Below, one piece after another: positions 9,054-18,209 of a DNA stretch of 64,000 nt. Location: the NCBI RefSeq assembly GCF_014196535.1, contig NZ_JACIDU010000012.1:1-64000 (forward strand), in the 5' to 3' direction. Each line of letters starts with the position of its first letter. Position 1 is the stretch's first letter. The DNA is from Allorhizobium borbori (GTDB lineage Bacteria; Pseudomonadota; Alphaproteobacteria; Rhizobiales; Rhizobiaceae). The notes beneath the pieces are model-generated. The model had not been told where the DNA came from and did not search any database. It saw only the letters and a list, made by a program, of their open reading frames with translations. Both the position numbers and the translations under genes were made by a program.

Positions 9054-11246
9054 TCAACCTGCCTGAAGCACGAAGGCTTCCAATGCGTCGGGATCGATGG
9101 GCTTGAACATGATCTCGAAGCCTGCTGCCTTCGCAGCCGCGCGGGTCTGGGCAGTGCGGTTGGCGGTGATGATGCGGGCAGGGCGCTCACCATGAAGCTC
9201 CTTGAGCGCAAGAAGCGTTTCCACACCGGACATGCCGTCGCCAAGCTGTTGATCGACCAGATAGAGGTCTGGCACGATGCCGATTTCATCGAGCAACCCG
9301 AGCGCTTCCTCGCCGTTGGCCGCCTCCAGCACGTTGACTCCCCGCCGCTCCAGCAAGAGTGCGATGGCGCGCCGCAGATCTGCGTCGTTTTCGACGAGAA
9401 GTGCAATCCGGTCGCTGTTCTCGCCGGGCTCCTCCGGGATGACGGGTGTATAGTCACGATAGGCGGGGGCGGCGTGCCCGCTCGCCAATGGTAGCGTCAC
9501 TGCAAAGCAGGTCCCGCGGTTGGGCGTCGATTGCAGATCGAGCCGGTGGTCGAGCAAGGCGCAGGCACGGTCGACGATGGCCAGCCCCAGCCCAAGCCCT
9601 TCGGACGCCGAGGCCGAGCCGCCAATACGGTGAAACTCGCGGAAAATGGCCTGTTGTTCCTCTGGCGCAATCCCCGGCCCGGTGTCGCGCACTTCAATAC
9701 GAACGGATTTGCCTGCGCGACGTGGCCCCACGAGAACACGGCCCTGGTTCGTATAGCGGATGGCATTGCCGATGAGGTTCTGGAGGATGCGCCGCAGATA
9801 GGTCGGATCGCTCATCACCGTGAGATAACAGGGCAGGATATCGAGCCTGAGGCCTTTGCGGGCCGCAAGTGGAGCAAACTCGTCTGTTAACTGGGACAGA
9901 AGTACGTAGAGCGAAACCGGTACGATCTCCACCGCCGTGCCGCCGGTTTCCAGCTTGGAGATGTCGAGCAAAGCCCCAAGAATGCCTTCAACGCTGACCA
10001 GCGCATTATGGGCCTTTTCCAGTGTCTCGCGGGTCTTTGCCGCGTCGCCATCGTCACGGGCGGCGGCTACAAACAACTTGGCGGCGGAGAGCGGCTGCAA
10101 CAGATCGTGACTTGCCGCGGCAACGAAGCGGACGCGCGCCGAATTGGCGCGTTCGGCCTCGGCCAGCGCGGCGGCCAGATCCTCCGTACGCGCGGCCACG
10201 CGAGCCTCCAGCGAGGCGTTGGCCCGCAGCATGGCGTGCACGGCCAGCCGCTCACGCGTCACATCCGTCAGCGAAATCACAAAGCCACGCCCCGGCATTT
10301 CCTGGGCGAACACGTCGAGCACGACACCGGAAACGTGGCGCAGTTCGAAGGAAAGCGGCTCGCGTTGTGTGCCCCGATGCGCCCAGGACCAGAGCATCGA
10401 GGGCGTAATGCCTTCGCCAAGTCCCATCTGGCTTGAAATGCGAGTTGCAAGCATATCGAAACTCGCCCCGGTCCGAAGTGCAGTGGCGGGCAAATCGAGA
10501 AGTTGACCAAGGCGCTGGTTCCAGCCGATGAGACGGAGCTGGGCGTCGAAGATGCCAATGCCCTGGTTGATATGATCGAGCGTGGCTCGGATCATGCGCG
10601 CCTGATCGTCCAGGAGCTTTCCGCGCTCGCTGCGTTCCATGCGGATGATGTCGGTCACGTCGGTCTGGAGAACGACAGTGCCACCATCGGCGGTGCGTTG
10701 CTCGCTCACCTGTAGCCAGCGGTCACCCACAAGGCTTACGTTGAACACCTGCCGTTCACGATGCCGGCGCATGCGGTCCGCCACCCAATCCTCGGGCTTG
10801 GTACCTGATGGCAAATCAAGCACCGGCGAGCGGCTTACCGCCTCGACATACGCGGAAAACGAGATACCCGGGTGCAGGTGCCTGCGCACATCGACCAGAT
10901 GGCGGCAGAAACGGGAATTGCACAACACCATGGCTTCGCTAGAATCGAACAGCGCAAACCCTTCCTCAATCGCCTCGATCGCCTGCGCGAGATCGCGGCG
11001 TGCCCGCTCAGCCGCGCTGTTGGCCTCGTTCAGCATCGCCATAGCGGCTTCCAGATCGCGGGTACGCTGCCTCACGCCATCTTCCAGCAGCGCGGCGCGG
11101 CGGAACTGTTCAAAGGCAACACCCTGTCGGCTGGAGTTCTGGTCGGCATGACGCATCAGCGCATCGGTGATGATGAGAAGCTTCTCGACATTGCGTTCCG
11201 CACCATCACAGGGGTCAATCAGGCTATCGGAAACCCGGTCTGTCAT
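9054..11246 (-). CDS. Hybrid PAS histidine kinase with C-terminal receiver (NahK/ErcS'-like)
   Basis: 730 aa, no membrane helix seen, so probably cytosolic. Order: coiled coil (about 30-90), a PAS domain starting EEGFALFDSSEAMVLCN, a second PAS (HINQGIGIFDAQ), another coiled coil, HisKA with phospho-His in AASHDLLQPLSAAK, HATPase, then a receiver with phospho-acceptor Asp in DLYLVDQQLGDG. The start ATG 11246 overlaps the FIST gene stop (ATGA). A FIST protein paired with such a kinase is the NosP/NahK arrangement of Pseudomonas, which sits in the ethanol-oxidation regulatory cluster. The parallel suggests control of the PQQ genes. Confidence 0.85.
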   Translation of the reverse strand: MTDRVSDSLIDPCDGAERNVEKLLIITDALMRHADQNSSRQGVAFEQFRRAALLEDGVRQRTRDLEAAMAMLNEANSAAERARRDLAQAIEAIEEGFALFDSSEAMVLCNSRFCRHLVDVRRHLHPGISFSAYVEAVSRSPVLDLPSGTKPEDWVADRMRRHRERQVFNVSLVGDRWLQVSEQRTADGGTVVLQTDVTDIIRMERSERGKLLDDQARMIRATLDHINQGIGIFDAQLRLIGWNQRLGQLLDLPATALRTGASFDMLATRISSQMGLGEGITPSMLWSWAHRGTQREPLSFELRHVSGVVLDVFAQEMPGRGFVISLTDVTRERLAVHAMLRANASLEARVAARTEDLAAALAEAERANSARVRFVAAASHDLLQPLSAAKLFVAAARDDGDAAKTRETLEKAHNALVSVEGILGALLDISKLETGGTAVEIVPVSLYVLLSQLTDEFAPLAARKGLRLDILPCYLTVMSDPTYLRRILQNLIGNAIRYTNQGRVLVGPRRAGKSVRIEVRDTGPGIAPEEQQAIFREFHRIGGSASASEGLGLGLAIVDRACALLDHRLDLQSTPNRGTCFAVTLPLASGHAAPAYRDYTPVIPEEPGENSDRIALLVENDADLRRAIALLLERRGVNVLEAANGEEALGLLDEIGIVPDLYLVDQQLGDGMSGVETLLALKELHGERPARIITANRTAQTRAAAKAAGFEIMFKPIDPDALEAFVLQAG

Positions 11247-12391
11247 GCGCCGATCCCATCCGTCGTCGTGCCGGGCGGATAAAAGGCAATACCGGTCATG
11301 GTCTGGTTCACATGCATGGGGCCGATCTGTTCGCCATAGGTGGAAAAACCGATCACACCGTTCTGCCGCAGCAGAGCGGAAACCTGCGCGGTCATCTGCT
11401 TTTCCTGGCTTTCGATACGTCGCAGGATGCAATCGAAGGCCAGAACGGCGGCCGGCTCAGCCGGTTCGCGCAGGCGTGTCAGTTCACTTGCCAGATGGCT
11501 GGCGAGATCACGCGGTTCGGTGATGGTCAGGATAACGCCTTCATCGATAGCGGAAAAAAACACCAGTTCCCCAGTTGGCAGCATTCGCTGGATCGCACGG
11601 ACATGGTGACGGGCACCGACCCGCACTGCCAACGGGTGGGCCGCGAATGTGAAGGTATCCAGACGGGCCGGATCCTTGCCGAGCAACCGGGCATATTCCA
11701 TGCCAGCCGGTTCAGCGTTGAGACGTCTCACGATCCGCTTGTCCGGCTCGGCTTCCGTCACCACCATGCAGCGCTCGGTGGGTGTCAGGTTGTCGATATT
11801 GAACACCCGTACCGGGCAGGTGCTGCGAATGGCCGAGAGGACGGCGGCATTGCGCAAAAGCCGCGAACCGTGCAGCACGAAGGTTTCCCGAAAGCGGGTG
11901 CCATCGCCGGCGGAACCACCCACGAGCGGAATGGAGCCAAGGCCGGTGGCAAGCGCCGAGGCCAGTTCATCTTCCTTCACCGAAAGGCCATCGACCAGCA
12001 GGATCGCCAGTTCCTCAGGCAAATCGTGGCGCTGGAGCGCAAGACGCTGGCGCATCTGAAGAAAGGCTTCGGCGAGATTGCGGGCATCGAGCCGCGTGAG
12101 GTCTTCCATAAGAAGCGTATCGGCGGCGAAATGCGTCGAGGGAAAGCCGATTGCGACAATGCTGCCCTCGTCGTAGCCAATGCCGGAAATCTCGCCCGCC
12201 GTCGTGCAGCCCACAACGCGGTGTGCAGGCAGGATATGTTCGGCGGTACGGGCAATGCGGGGCAGATCGGCATCAGGCGACATGAAAAGCATCACCAGCG
12301 CAAAGGGACCCGGACCCAGCCCATCGGTCAGACGTTCGAGCGCCTTGTCGTCACTCGCCTGCGCAAAGGCGCGCGCCACGAACCGGTTCAT
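11243..12391 (-). CDS. FIST-domain sensory protein (NosP-like)
   Basis: 382 aa, FIST_N (about 20-215) plus FIST_C (about 225-360), soluble. ATG 12391 (MNRFVARAF) is preferred. FIST proteins bind small ligands; NosP members bind heme/NO and act on the co-encoded kinase. The two genes here are translationally coupled. Whether this one binds heme cannot be told from sequence. A second FIST protein, fused to a chemotaxis domain, occurs at 27351. Confidence 0.85.
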   Translation of the reverse strand: MNRFVARAFAQASDDKALERLTDGLGPGPFALVMLFMSPDADLPRIARTAEHILPAHRVVGCTTAGEISGIGYDEGSIVAIGFPSTHFAADTLLMEDLTRLDARNLAEAFLQMRQRLALQRHDLPEELAILLVDGLSVKEDELASALATGLGSIPLVGGSAGDGTRFRETFVLHGSRLLRNAAVLSAIRSTCPVRVFNIDNLTPTERCMVVTEAEPDKRIVRRLNAEPAGMEYARLLGKDPARLDTFTFAAHPLAVRVGARHHVRAIQRMLPTGELVFFSAIDEGVILTITEPRDLASHLASELTRLREPAEPAAVLAFDCILRRIESQEKQMTAQVSALLRQNGVIGFSTYGEQIGPMHVNQTMTGIAFYPPGTTTDGIGA

Positions 12392-12437
12392 TCCGCCCAA
12401 GACCGCCCCTCCATCTGCCTATTACCATTAAACCGCT

Positions 12438-13160
12438 TCAACCGCCCTCCGGAACCATCGTGGCGAAACTCGCTTCCTGCGCCAGAAGAACGGCTTGCAT
12501 GCGGGTCTGTACCCGCAGCTTGCGCATGATGGCAGTGACATGCGCCTTCACGGTGGTTTCGGCGATGGACAGCTCGTAAGCGATCTGCTTGTTCATCAGC
12601 CCGGCGCAAACGAGTTGCAGGATACGGGCCTGCTGGCGGGTCAGGAGTGTCAGTCGCTTGACCGCTTCCTCGGAAGCGCTTGCGGCGGCGGGCTCCAGCG
12701 CCATGCGGCTGGCGTGAATTTCACCGCGGGCAATGACGGCGAATGCTTCACGGATATCGTCGCGGCCGGCATGTTTCGGGACGAAGGCGTTGACCCCGGC
12801 CTTGAGAGCGGCGCGCACCACCTTCAATTCGTCAAGTGAAGAAACGACGACGATAGGCGTGTCCGGCACGAATTGCCGAAGACGAACCACGCCATCCAAT
12901 CCGTTGACGTCGGGCAGGTTGAGATCCAGCACGATGACATCGGGAAGCGGACCGGTCGCGAGGCGAACAATGGCGCCCTCAAGCGAGCCGACGGCATCCA
13001 CATGCTCGATGCCGACCGGACCTGAAAGCGTCATGGCGAGCGCTTCGCAGAACAAAGGATGGTCATCGACGATCAGGGCGGATTTCAGTTCGAGCAGTGG
13101 CCTCGGCGGCGGCGGTGGTGGCGCGCTCAGGCCTCGGAATGGCTGGCGGTAGTTGATCAT
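12438..13160 (-). CDS. NarL/LuxR-type response regulator (AgmR/ErbR-like)
   Basis: 240 aa. Receiver domain (about 25-145) with DD at the start of the fold and phospho-acceptor Asp in IVLDLNLPDVNG; LuxR-type HTH (about 170-235). A proline run (PPPPPP) sits in the unusual N-terminal extension before the receiver. Upstream of the FIST and kinase genes on the same strand, directly after the PQQ dehydrogenase. Its Pseudomonas counterparts activate PQQ ethanol oxidation, which makes it the best candidate to bind the shared CGACC-WW-GGT motif. Confidence 0.87.
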   Translation of the reverse strand: MINYRQPFRGLSAPPPPPPRPLLELKSALIVDDHPLFCEALAMTLSGPVGIEHVDAVGSLEGAIVRLATGPLPDVIVLDLNLPDVNGLDGVVRLRQFVPDTPIVVVSSLDELKVVRAALKAGVNAFVPKHAGRDDIREAFAVIARGEIHASRMALEPAAASASEEAVKRLTLLTRQQARILQLVCAGLMNKQIAYELSIAETTVKAHVTAIMRKLRVQTRMQAVLLAQEASFATMVPEGG

Positions 13161-13219
13161 GCATCCCCTCCCAGACGATGCGGTCGCCTCCCCCCGAGGC
13201 TCCCTATGCGTAGTCGAAA

Positions 13220-13240
13220 GCCGGGCGCAGGGCGCCCGGC
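13220..13240 (-). terminator. Hairpin terminator after the PQQ dehydrogenase
   Basis: A perfect 9-bp GC-rich stem (GCCGGGCGC / GCGCCCGGC) with a 3-base loop begins ten bases after the dehydrogenase stop and is followed by TTTCG on the minus strand. The short U tract may allow partial read-through into the response-regulator gene. Confidence 0.65.
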
Positions 13241-13249
13241 TCAGTCATC

Positions 13250-15013
13250 TTACTTCGAAGCCAGCTCCTTGGGCAGTCTGAAAGTCCAGACCATACCACC
13301 CTGGTTGAGGTAGTTGACCTTCTTGGCCACCTCACCGCCCCAAAGAGGAACTGCACCACCCCAGCCGGAAATGACGGACACATATTGCTCGCCATTCTGC
13401 TCCCACGTTACCGGTTGCCCGACGATGCCGGATCCGGTCTGGAACGACCAGAGTTGTTCGCCGGTCTCGGCATTCAGGGCCTTGAACTCGCCTTCGGGAT
13501 TACCGAAGAAGACGAGGTTGCCGGCGGTCGTCATCACGCCACCCCACAGCGGCGCACCGTTCTTGTATTCCCACTTGATCTCCCCCGTATTCGGGTCGAT
13601 CGCCTTCAGGCTGCCGATATAGTCCTCGAACAGCGGCTTGATGGTGAAGCCGGCGCCGAGATAGGCCGCGCCCTTCTTATAGGAGATCGGCTCGTTCCAG
13701 ATGTCCATGCCCCATTCGTTGGATGGCACGTAGAAAAAGCCGGTCTTCTTGCTGTAGGCCATCGGCATCCAGTTTTTGCCGCCGAGGAACGAAGGCACCG
13801 CGAAGACCTGCTGGCCCTTGCCGCCATCGGCTGCGGCTGCGGGATCGCCAGGACGGTTATCCTCGTTGTAGATCGGCCGGCCGTTGGCATCGATGCCCTT
13901 GGCCCAGGAGATGTTCTTCACGAAAGGATGGGCAGAGACGAACTTGCCGTCTTCGCGATTCAGCACGTAGAAGAAGCCGTTGCGGTCGGCGGTGGCAAAG
14001 CGCTTGTTGCCGGCCTTGTCGACAAAGGGAACGACTTCGTTCACACCATCGAAGTCCCAGCCTTCGCGCGGCGTGGACTGGAAGTGCCACTTGATTTCGC
14101 CATTCTTCGGGTCGATGCCGAGGCGGCTTGCGGCGTAAAGGTTATCGCCCTTGTTGCCTTCCACCGGCTTGCCGGCGTTGCGCAGATGGCTGTTCCACGG
14201 CGAAGGGTTACCGGCGCCGAAGACCAGCGTATTCGTATCCTGGTCATAGGAGCCACCGAGCCAGGTTGCCCCGCCGCCGGTCTTCCACAGATCGCCCGGC
14301 CAGGTGGCGTTCAGCGTGCCGGTCATGGTGCTCGGCTTGCCCTCGAACGTGCCCATGTGACCTTCGATCACGGGACGCGTCCACACCAGTTCACCGGTAT
14401 CGGCCTTGCGGGCCTGCACTTCGCCGACCACGCCAAATTCGCCGCCGGAATTGCCGGTGACGATCAGGCCGTTCACGATGAGCGGTGCGGCGGTGTAGCT
14501 GTAGCCTTCCTTGTATTCGGCAATCTTCTTGTTCCACACGACTGCGCCGGTCTTGCGGTTCAGGGCCACGAGACGGGCGTCCAGCGTGCCGAAATAGATG
14601 TTGTCACCAAAGATCGCAGCGCCGCGGTTCACGACGTCGCAACACGGCAGAATGCCTTCGGGAAGGCGGGCGTCGTATTGCCAGAGCTCCTTGCCGGTGG
14701 CGATATCGATTGCGTAAAGGCGGCTGTAGGAGCCTGTGATATACATCGTGCCGTCATAGATGATCGGCTGGCTTTCCTGGCCGCGCTGCTTTTCACCACC
14801 AAGGCTGAACGCCCAGGCGGGAACGAGGCTCTTCACGTTCTTGGCATTCAGCGTTTCAAGCGGCGAAAACCGCTGAAGACTGCGCCCCATACCGTTCGTC
14901 AATACGTCGCCAACGGATTCCGCATCCTTGGCGAGTTGTTCTTCGGTCACTCCAGCCTGCGCAACACCTGCGCAAGCGATGGCCGCCACGGCGGCCAGCA
15001 CCAAACGTTTCAT
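13250..15013 (-). CDS. PQQ-dependent alcohol dehydrogenase, probably lanthanide-dependent (ExaF/PedH-like)
   Basis: 587 aa periplasmic quinoprotein with Sec signal (cut near GVAQA-G, residue 20) and an eight-bladed propeller. Active-site features: vicinal disulfide C124-C125 (LPCCDVV), metal ligand E192 (GGEFG), N269 (GAGNPSPWN), catalytic D320, and a second Asp at D322 (WDFDG). MxaF has Ala and PedE-type enzymes have Ser at the +2 position; Asp there is the known mark of lanthanide-binding XoxF/PedH/ExaF enzymes. Overall blade sequence is closer to the ethanol (Ped/Exa) branch than XoxF. No C-terminal heme domain. Divergent from the NMT1-type binding protein, with two motif copies between them. 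ATG 15013 has GGAGGAGAG upstream. Confidence 0.93.
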   Translation of the reverse strand: MKRLVLAAVAAIACAGVAQAGVTEEQLAKDAESVGDVLTNGMGRSLQRFSPLETLNAKNVKSLVPAWAFSLGGEKQRGQESQPIIYDGTMYITGSYSRLYAIDIATGKELWQYDARLPEGILPCCDVVNRGAAIFGDNIYFGTLDARLVALNRKTGAVVWNKKIAEYKEGYSYTAAPLIVNGLIVTGNSGGEFGVVGEVQARKADTGELVWTRPVIEGHMGTFEGKPSTMTGTLNATWPGDLWKTGGGATWLGGSYDQDTNTLVFGAGNPSPWNSHLRNAGKPVEGNKGDNLYAASRLGIDPKNGEIKWHFQSTPREGWDFDGVNEVVPFVDKAGNKRFATADRNGFFYVLNREDGKFVSAHPFVKNISWAKGIDANGRPIYNEDNRPGDPAAAADGGKGQQVFAVPSFLGGKNWMPMAYSKKTGFFYVPSNEWGMDIWNEPISYKKGAAYLGAGFTIKPLFEDYIGSLKAIDPNTGEIKWEYKNGAPLWGGVMTTAGNLVFFGNPEGEFKALNAETGEQLWSFQTGSGIVGQPVTWEQNGEQYVSVISGWGGAVPLWGGEVAKKVNYLNQGGMVWTFRLPKELASK

Positions 15014-15096
15014 TCTCTCCTCCCACTCCTGACGTCCCGCGCCGAAGCGCAAGTTCCGCCCCACCATCAAAGACACAGTTTCGCGTCTAAAGAATT

Positions 15097-15110
15097 GGAC
15101 CATGGTCGTA
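15097..15110. promoter_or_regulatory. PQQ-island motif copy 1 in dehydrogenase promoter
   Basis: On the minus strand this reads TACGACCATGGTCC, preserving CGACC-WW-GGT. It lies 84 bases before the dehydrogenase ATG and 81 bases before the divergent binding-protein gene. Confidence 0.6.
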
Positions 15111-15122
15111 GGATTTGCCCCT

Positions 15123-15138
15123 GTCCTTAGGTCGTATT
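15123..15138. promoter_or_regulatory. PQQ-island motif copy 2 in dehydrogenase promoter
   Basis: On the minus strand AATACGACCTAAGGAC; the left half AATACGACC is identical to other copies and the right half is weaker. It is in direct orientation with copy 1 and spaced 26 bp. Confidence 0.5.
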
Positions 15139-15190
15139 CCGACCCGCGAGAACTGCTCATACGATGCCGTGAAAAGGGGAGGAGAAACCC

Positions 15191-16174
15191 ATGAAACTGA
15201 TCAGAACACTTGCGGGTGCGGCATTGGCCGCGCTGGCCATGACCCTGCCGGCACTGGCCGACAGCGCCGCGAAACCGATCGTGCGAGCCGCACTCCAGCT
15301 TTCCGGGACCGTCAATTGGGAGGCGGATACGATCCGCCATTACGGCTTCGATGAGAAAAACGGCTTCTCGCTGTCGGTCTCCGATGTAGCCGGTACGCCC
15401 GCCGCCCAAATCGCGCTGATGGCGGGTGAGGTGGATATGATCGTTTCAGACTGGCTCTGGGTCGCCCGTGAACGCGCCAAGGGCCGCGACCTCGTCTTCA
15501 TCCCCTATTCGAAGTCCGTTGGCGGGTTGATGGTTTCGGACAAGAGCCCGGCGAAGTCGCTTGCCGACTTCAAGGGTCAGAAGATCGGCGTTGCCGGTGG
15601 CCCGATCGACAAGAGCTGGCTCATTCTGCGCGCCTATGCCCAGAAGGTCGAGCACTTCGATCTCGCCAAGGAAACCGAACAGGTCTTCGGAGCGCCGCCG
15701 CTGATCTACAAGGCCGCCCTTGGCGGTGAAGTGCAGGGCGCCGTCAACTTCTGGAATTTCGGCGCGCGCATGGAAGCGGCTGGCATGAAGACGCTTCTGC
15801 CGATCGGCGAAGCGGCGACCGCCCTTGGTCTCGATCCGCAGACACCGCTTCTCGGCTACGTGGTGCGTGGCGAAGTACTGAAGGCGGCTCCGGACCTTGC
15901 TGGGAAAATTGCAACCGCTTCGCGCATGGCCAAGGAGAAGCTTGCCGCAGACCCCGCCGCCTGGGACCGTATAAGGCCTATGATGAATGCCGCAACCGAC
16001 AAGGATTTCGAAGCGCTGAAGGCTGGCTTTATTGCCGGAACCCCGACGCCCGGCCCTGTTGACGAGGCCGCCGCCAGCCGCATGCTGGCCCTGATGGCCG
16101 AGCTTGGCGGCGAGGAACTGGTCGGCGATCTCAAGACCCTGCCGAGTGGCGTCTTCTATGTTCCCGGAAGCTGA
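15191..16174 (+). CDS. NMT1/SsuA-like ABC transporter substrate-binding protein
   Basis: 327 aa precursor with Sec signal ending LPALA-D. The NMT1/THI5-type fold is indicated by the [20 protein letters not shown] and [11 protein letters not shown] segments. It delivers a small solute to an inner-membrane importer. Divergent from the PQQ dehydrogenase and followed by its ATPase with a 17-base overlap. The matching permease is probably the one at 26401, about 10 kb away, whose promoter carries the same motif. Substrate unknown. Confidence 0.87.
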   Translation: MKLIRTLAGAALAALAMTLPALADSAAKPIVRAALQLSGTVNWEADTIRHYGFDEKNGFSLSVSDVAGTPAAQIALMAGEVDMIVSDWLWVARERAKGRDLVFIPYSKSVGGLMVSDKSPAKSLADFKGQKIGVAGGPIDKSWLILRAYAQKVEHFDLAKETEQVFGAPPLIYKAALGGEVQGAVNFWNFGARMEAAGMKTLLPIGEAATALGLDPQTPLLGYVVRGEVLKAAPDLAGKIATASRMAKEKLAADPAAWDRIRPMMNAATDKDFEALKAGFIAGTPTPGPVDEAAASRMLALMAELGGEELVGDLKTLPSGVFYVPGS

Positions 16175-16793
16175 GCCGCTGCTGCGTATCGATCTGCAAC
16201 GCGGGGGACCGGGCGACGTGCTCGGTCCCTTGAGTCTTTCGATTGCGCCGGGGGAAACGGTGGCGCTGACCGGCCCTTCCGGCGTGGGCAAGACAACGCT
16301 GCTCAGGATCATTGCGGGGCTGGAGAAGAGTTTCGAAGGCACGCGTCGTGTTCCCGAACGGCTGGCCGTCGTTTTTCAGGAACCGGTTCTTCTCCCCTGG
16401 CGAAGCGCCATTCAGAACATCAGCATCATCGCCAATATAAGCGCAGGCGAAGCGCAGGAATGGCTGGGCAGGGTCGGGCTTGCGGGCCTGGGTCACCGCT
16501 TCCCTAGCGAGCTATCGCTTGGCCAGCAGAGGCGGCTGGCGCTTGCGCGCGCCTTTGCCGCGCGGCCTGAGTTGTTATTGATGGACGAACCCTTTGTCAG
16601 TCTCGACCCCGTGCTTGTGGACGAAATGATGATCTTGTTCGAAACCCTGCGCCGTGATCGCCCCTGCGCAACGATCATCGTCACCCATGTTCAGGCCGAG
16701 GCCGAACGGCTGACGCGCCGCATTCTCAGGCTTGATGGCCGGCCAGCCCGGTTGATGGAACCAGCCTGTCAGAAGGACGGCGCATATTTGTGA
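16158..16793 (+). CDS. ABC importer ATPase (SsuB/TauB-like)
   Basis: 211 aa. Walker A GPSGVGKTT, Q-loop FQEPVLLPW, degenerate signature LSLGQQRR (LSGGQ normally), Walker B LLLMDEPF and the switch His in IVTHVQ. The start ATG 16158 lies inside the binding-protein gene, so the two are coupled. It overlaps the convergent Sel1 gene by 25 bases. Short for the family (about 250 aa usual). Confidence 0.87.
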   Translation: MFPEAEPLLRIDLQRGGPGDVLGPLSLSIAPGETVALTGPSGVGKTTLLRIIAGLEKSFEGTRRVPERLAVVFQEPVLLPWRSAIQNISIIANISAGEAQEWLGRVGLAGLGHRFPSELSLGQQRRLALARAFAARPELLLMDEPFVSLDPVLVDEMMILFETLRRDRPCATIIVTHVQAEAERLTRRILRLDGRPARLMEPACQKDGAYL

Positions 16794-17329
16794 TTGTCCG
16801 CATCCGGCGTCACCTCATCGAGATCATAACCGGCGCCCTGAAGACGTTGCGCGGTGGGTAGGCCTGCCTTTGCGGCTTCATCCACGTAGAAGCGGCCCAA
16901 TGTGCGGTTTTCCACCACCCCGCGCCCCCGCATGAGGTCAAGCCCATAGTTGAATTGGCCGACCGGATCGCCGGCGGCCGCTGCGCGGCGATCCCATTCG
17001 GCAGCAGCATCCGGGTTTTCAGGCCCGCCGAGGCCATTGTCATCCAGTTGCGACATCCAGGTCATCGCCCCCGTCCAGCCATCGGCGGCGCATTGTTCGA
17101 ACAGCCGCCGCGCCATTTCGTGCCGGCCGGCTTTGGTAATGTAATAGCCGGTGGCGCAAATCGTCATCGAGGTGCGTCCTTCGGCAATGTCCTTCATGAC
17201 CCGGTTGATCGTCAGTTCCTCCGGGTTCAGCGTGCCGTTTTCGGCATCGGCGGTATCGGGCACGGATTCGGCAAGCGCAAATGTTGCCGGTAAAGCCGCA
17301 AGGCAAAGGATCACGGCGAAAGCACGCAT
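16769..17329 (-). CDS. Secreted Sel1-like repeat protein
   Basis: 186 aa with Sec signal (MRAFAVILCLAALPATFALA). Sel1/TPR-like helical repeats are seen in residues 70-155, with units such as AAAAGDPVGQFNYGLDLMRG and the following EAAKAGLPTAQRL. It ends the minus-strand Ped/Lut-type operon. Sel1 proteins recur near PQQ alcohol dehydrogenase genes, but their role is undefined; a periplasmic scaffold is possible. Confidence 0.8.
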   Translation of the reverse strand: MRAFAVILCLAALPATFALAESVPDTADAENGTLNPEELTINRVMKDIAEGRTSMTICATGYYITKAGRHEMARRLFEQCAADGWTGAMTWMSQLDDNGLGGPENPDAAAEWDRRAAAAGDPVGQFNYGLDLMRGRGVVENRTLGRFYVDEAAKAGLPTAQRLQGAGYDLDEVTPDADNHKYAPSF

Positions 17330-17366
17330 GGGCAGGTCTCCCGATCATTGAAACAACACATGAACG

Positions 17367-18209
17367 TCAGGCTTTGCGCGCCGTGAATCCGCGCGCCGGA
17401 TCATATCCCCAGACCGCCGCCGCCGCGAACAGAACGAAAGCGCCGGTGGTTACGCCGAACGCCAGAAGATTGCCCTTGGCGTAAAGCGCAAAGCGGATCA
17501 GCTCCACCGCATGGGTGAAGGGGTTCGCGGCGCAAAGATCCCGCAGAAAGGGAGAGGCTTCCGCCATCTTCCACAGCGGATAAAGCGCCGACGACAGGAA
17601 GAACATCGGAAAGATCACGAAGTTCATAACACCGGCGAAATTTTCAAGCTGGCGGATGAGCGACGAAAGCAACAGGCCGAGGGCACCAAGCATGAGTGCG
17701 GCAAGCGCAAGCGCGGGCAAGGCCGTAACGTAACCGATCCAGGGAAAGCGGATGCCGTAAAGCCAGGCAATGGCGAGAAAGGCATAGGCCTGCAGGATGG
17801 AGATCAGACTACCGGCCAGAAGACGGCAGAACAACAGCCACCAGCGGGGCAGGGGTGCCGTCAACAGCAAGCGCATCGAACCCATTTCCCGGTCGTAGAC
17901 GAGGCTGAGTGAGGATTGCATGCCGTTGAACAGCAGGATCATGCCGGTGAGGCCGGGCACGATGTAGATCTCGTAGGTCACATAGGTCTGGTAGGGCGGT
18001 GTAATCGACAGGCCAAGGGCGGCGCGAAAACCCGCGGCGAAAACGAAGAGCCAGACCAGCGGCCGCACGAGAGCGGCTACAAGCCGGCCTTTCTGGCCGA
18101 GAAAGCGCAATGCTTCCCGCTGGAGAATGGCGACGAGCGCCACGAAAGGGCGGGCGCGGGGAAGACGCTCCGTTTCTGGCGGCGCTATGCTTACGGCGTC
18201 GACGCTCAT
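17367..18209 (-). CDS. pedC: ABC-2 type permease of PQQ alcohol dehydrogenase system (PedC-like)
   Basis: 280 aa, six membrane helices, ABC2_membrane family, matching the PedC-type permeases linked to PQQ-dependent alcohol oxidation. The start overlaps the ATPase stop (18206-18209). In Pseudomonas putida PedA1A2BC and in Methylobacterium LutAEF this transporter family is needed for lanthanide-dependent growth. A role in lanthanide handling is therefore the leading inference, supported by the Asp-x-Asp dehydrogenase nearby. Confidence 0.87.
   Translation of the reverse strand: MSVDAVSIAPPETERLPRARPFVALVAILQREALRFLGQKGRLVAALVRPLVWLFVFAAGFRAALGLSITPPYQTYVTYEIYIVPGLTGMILLFNGMQSSLSLVYDREMGSMRLLLTAPLPRWWLLFCRLLAGSLISILQAYAFLAIAWLYGIRFPWIGYVTALPALALAALMLGALGLLLSSLIRQLENFAGVMNFVIFPMFFLSSALYPLWKMAEASPFLRDLCAANPFTHAVELIRFALYAKGNLLAFGVTTGAFVLFAAAAVWGYDPARGFTARKA

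Noticed and set aside
13250-15013. Naming the dehydrogenase xoxF
   Set aside because: It has the Asp-x-Asp mark, but the blade sequences and the accessory genes (PedF cytochrome, Ped-type ABC) fit the ethanol/Ped branch better.
13385-15130. 581-aa open frame antisense to the PQQ dehydrogenase
   Set aside because: Shadow of the dehydrogenase; no domain, signal or ribosome site.
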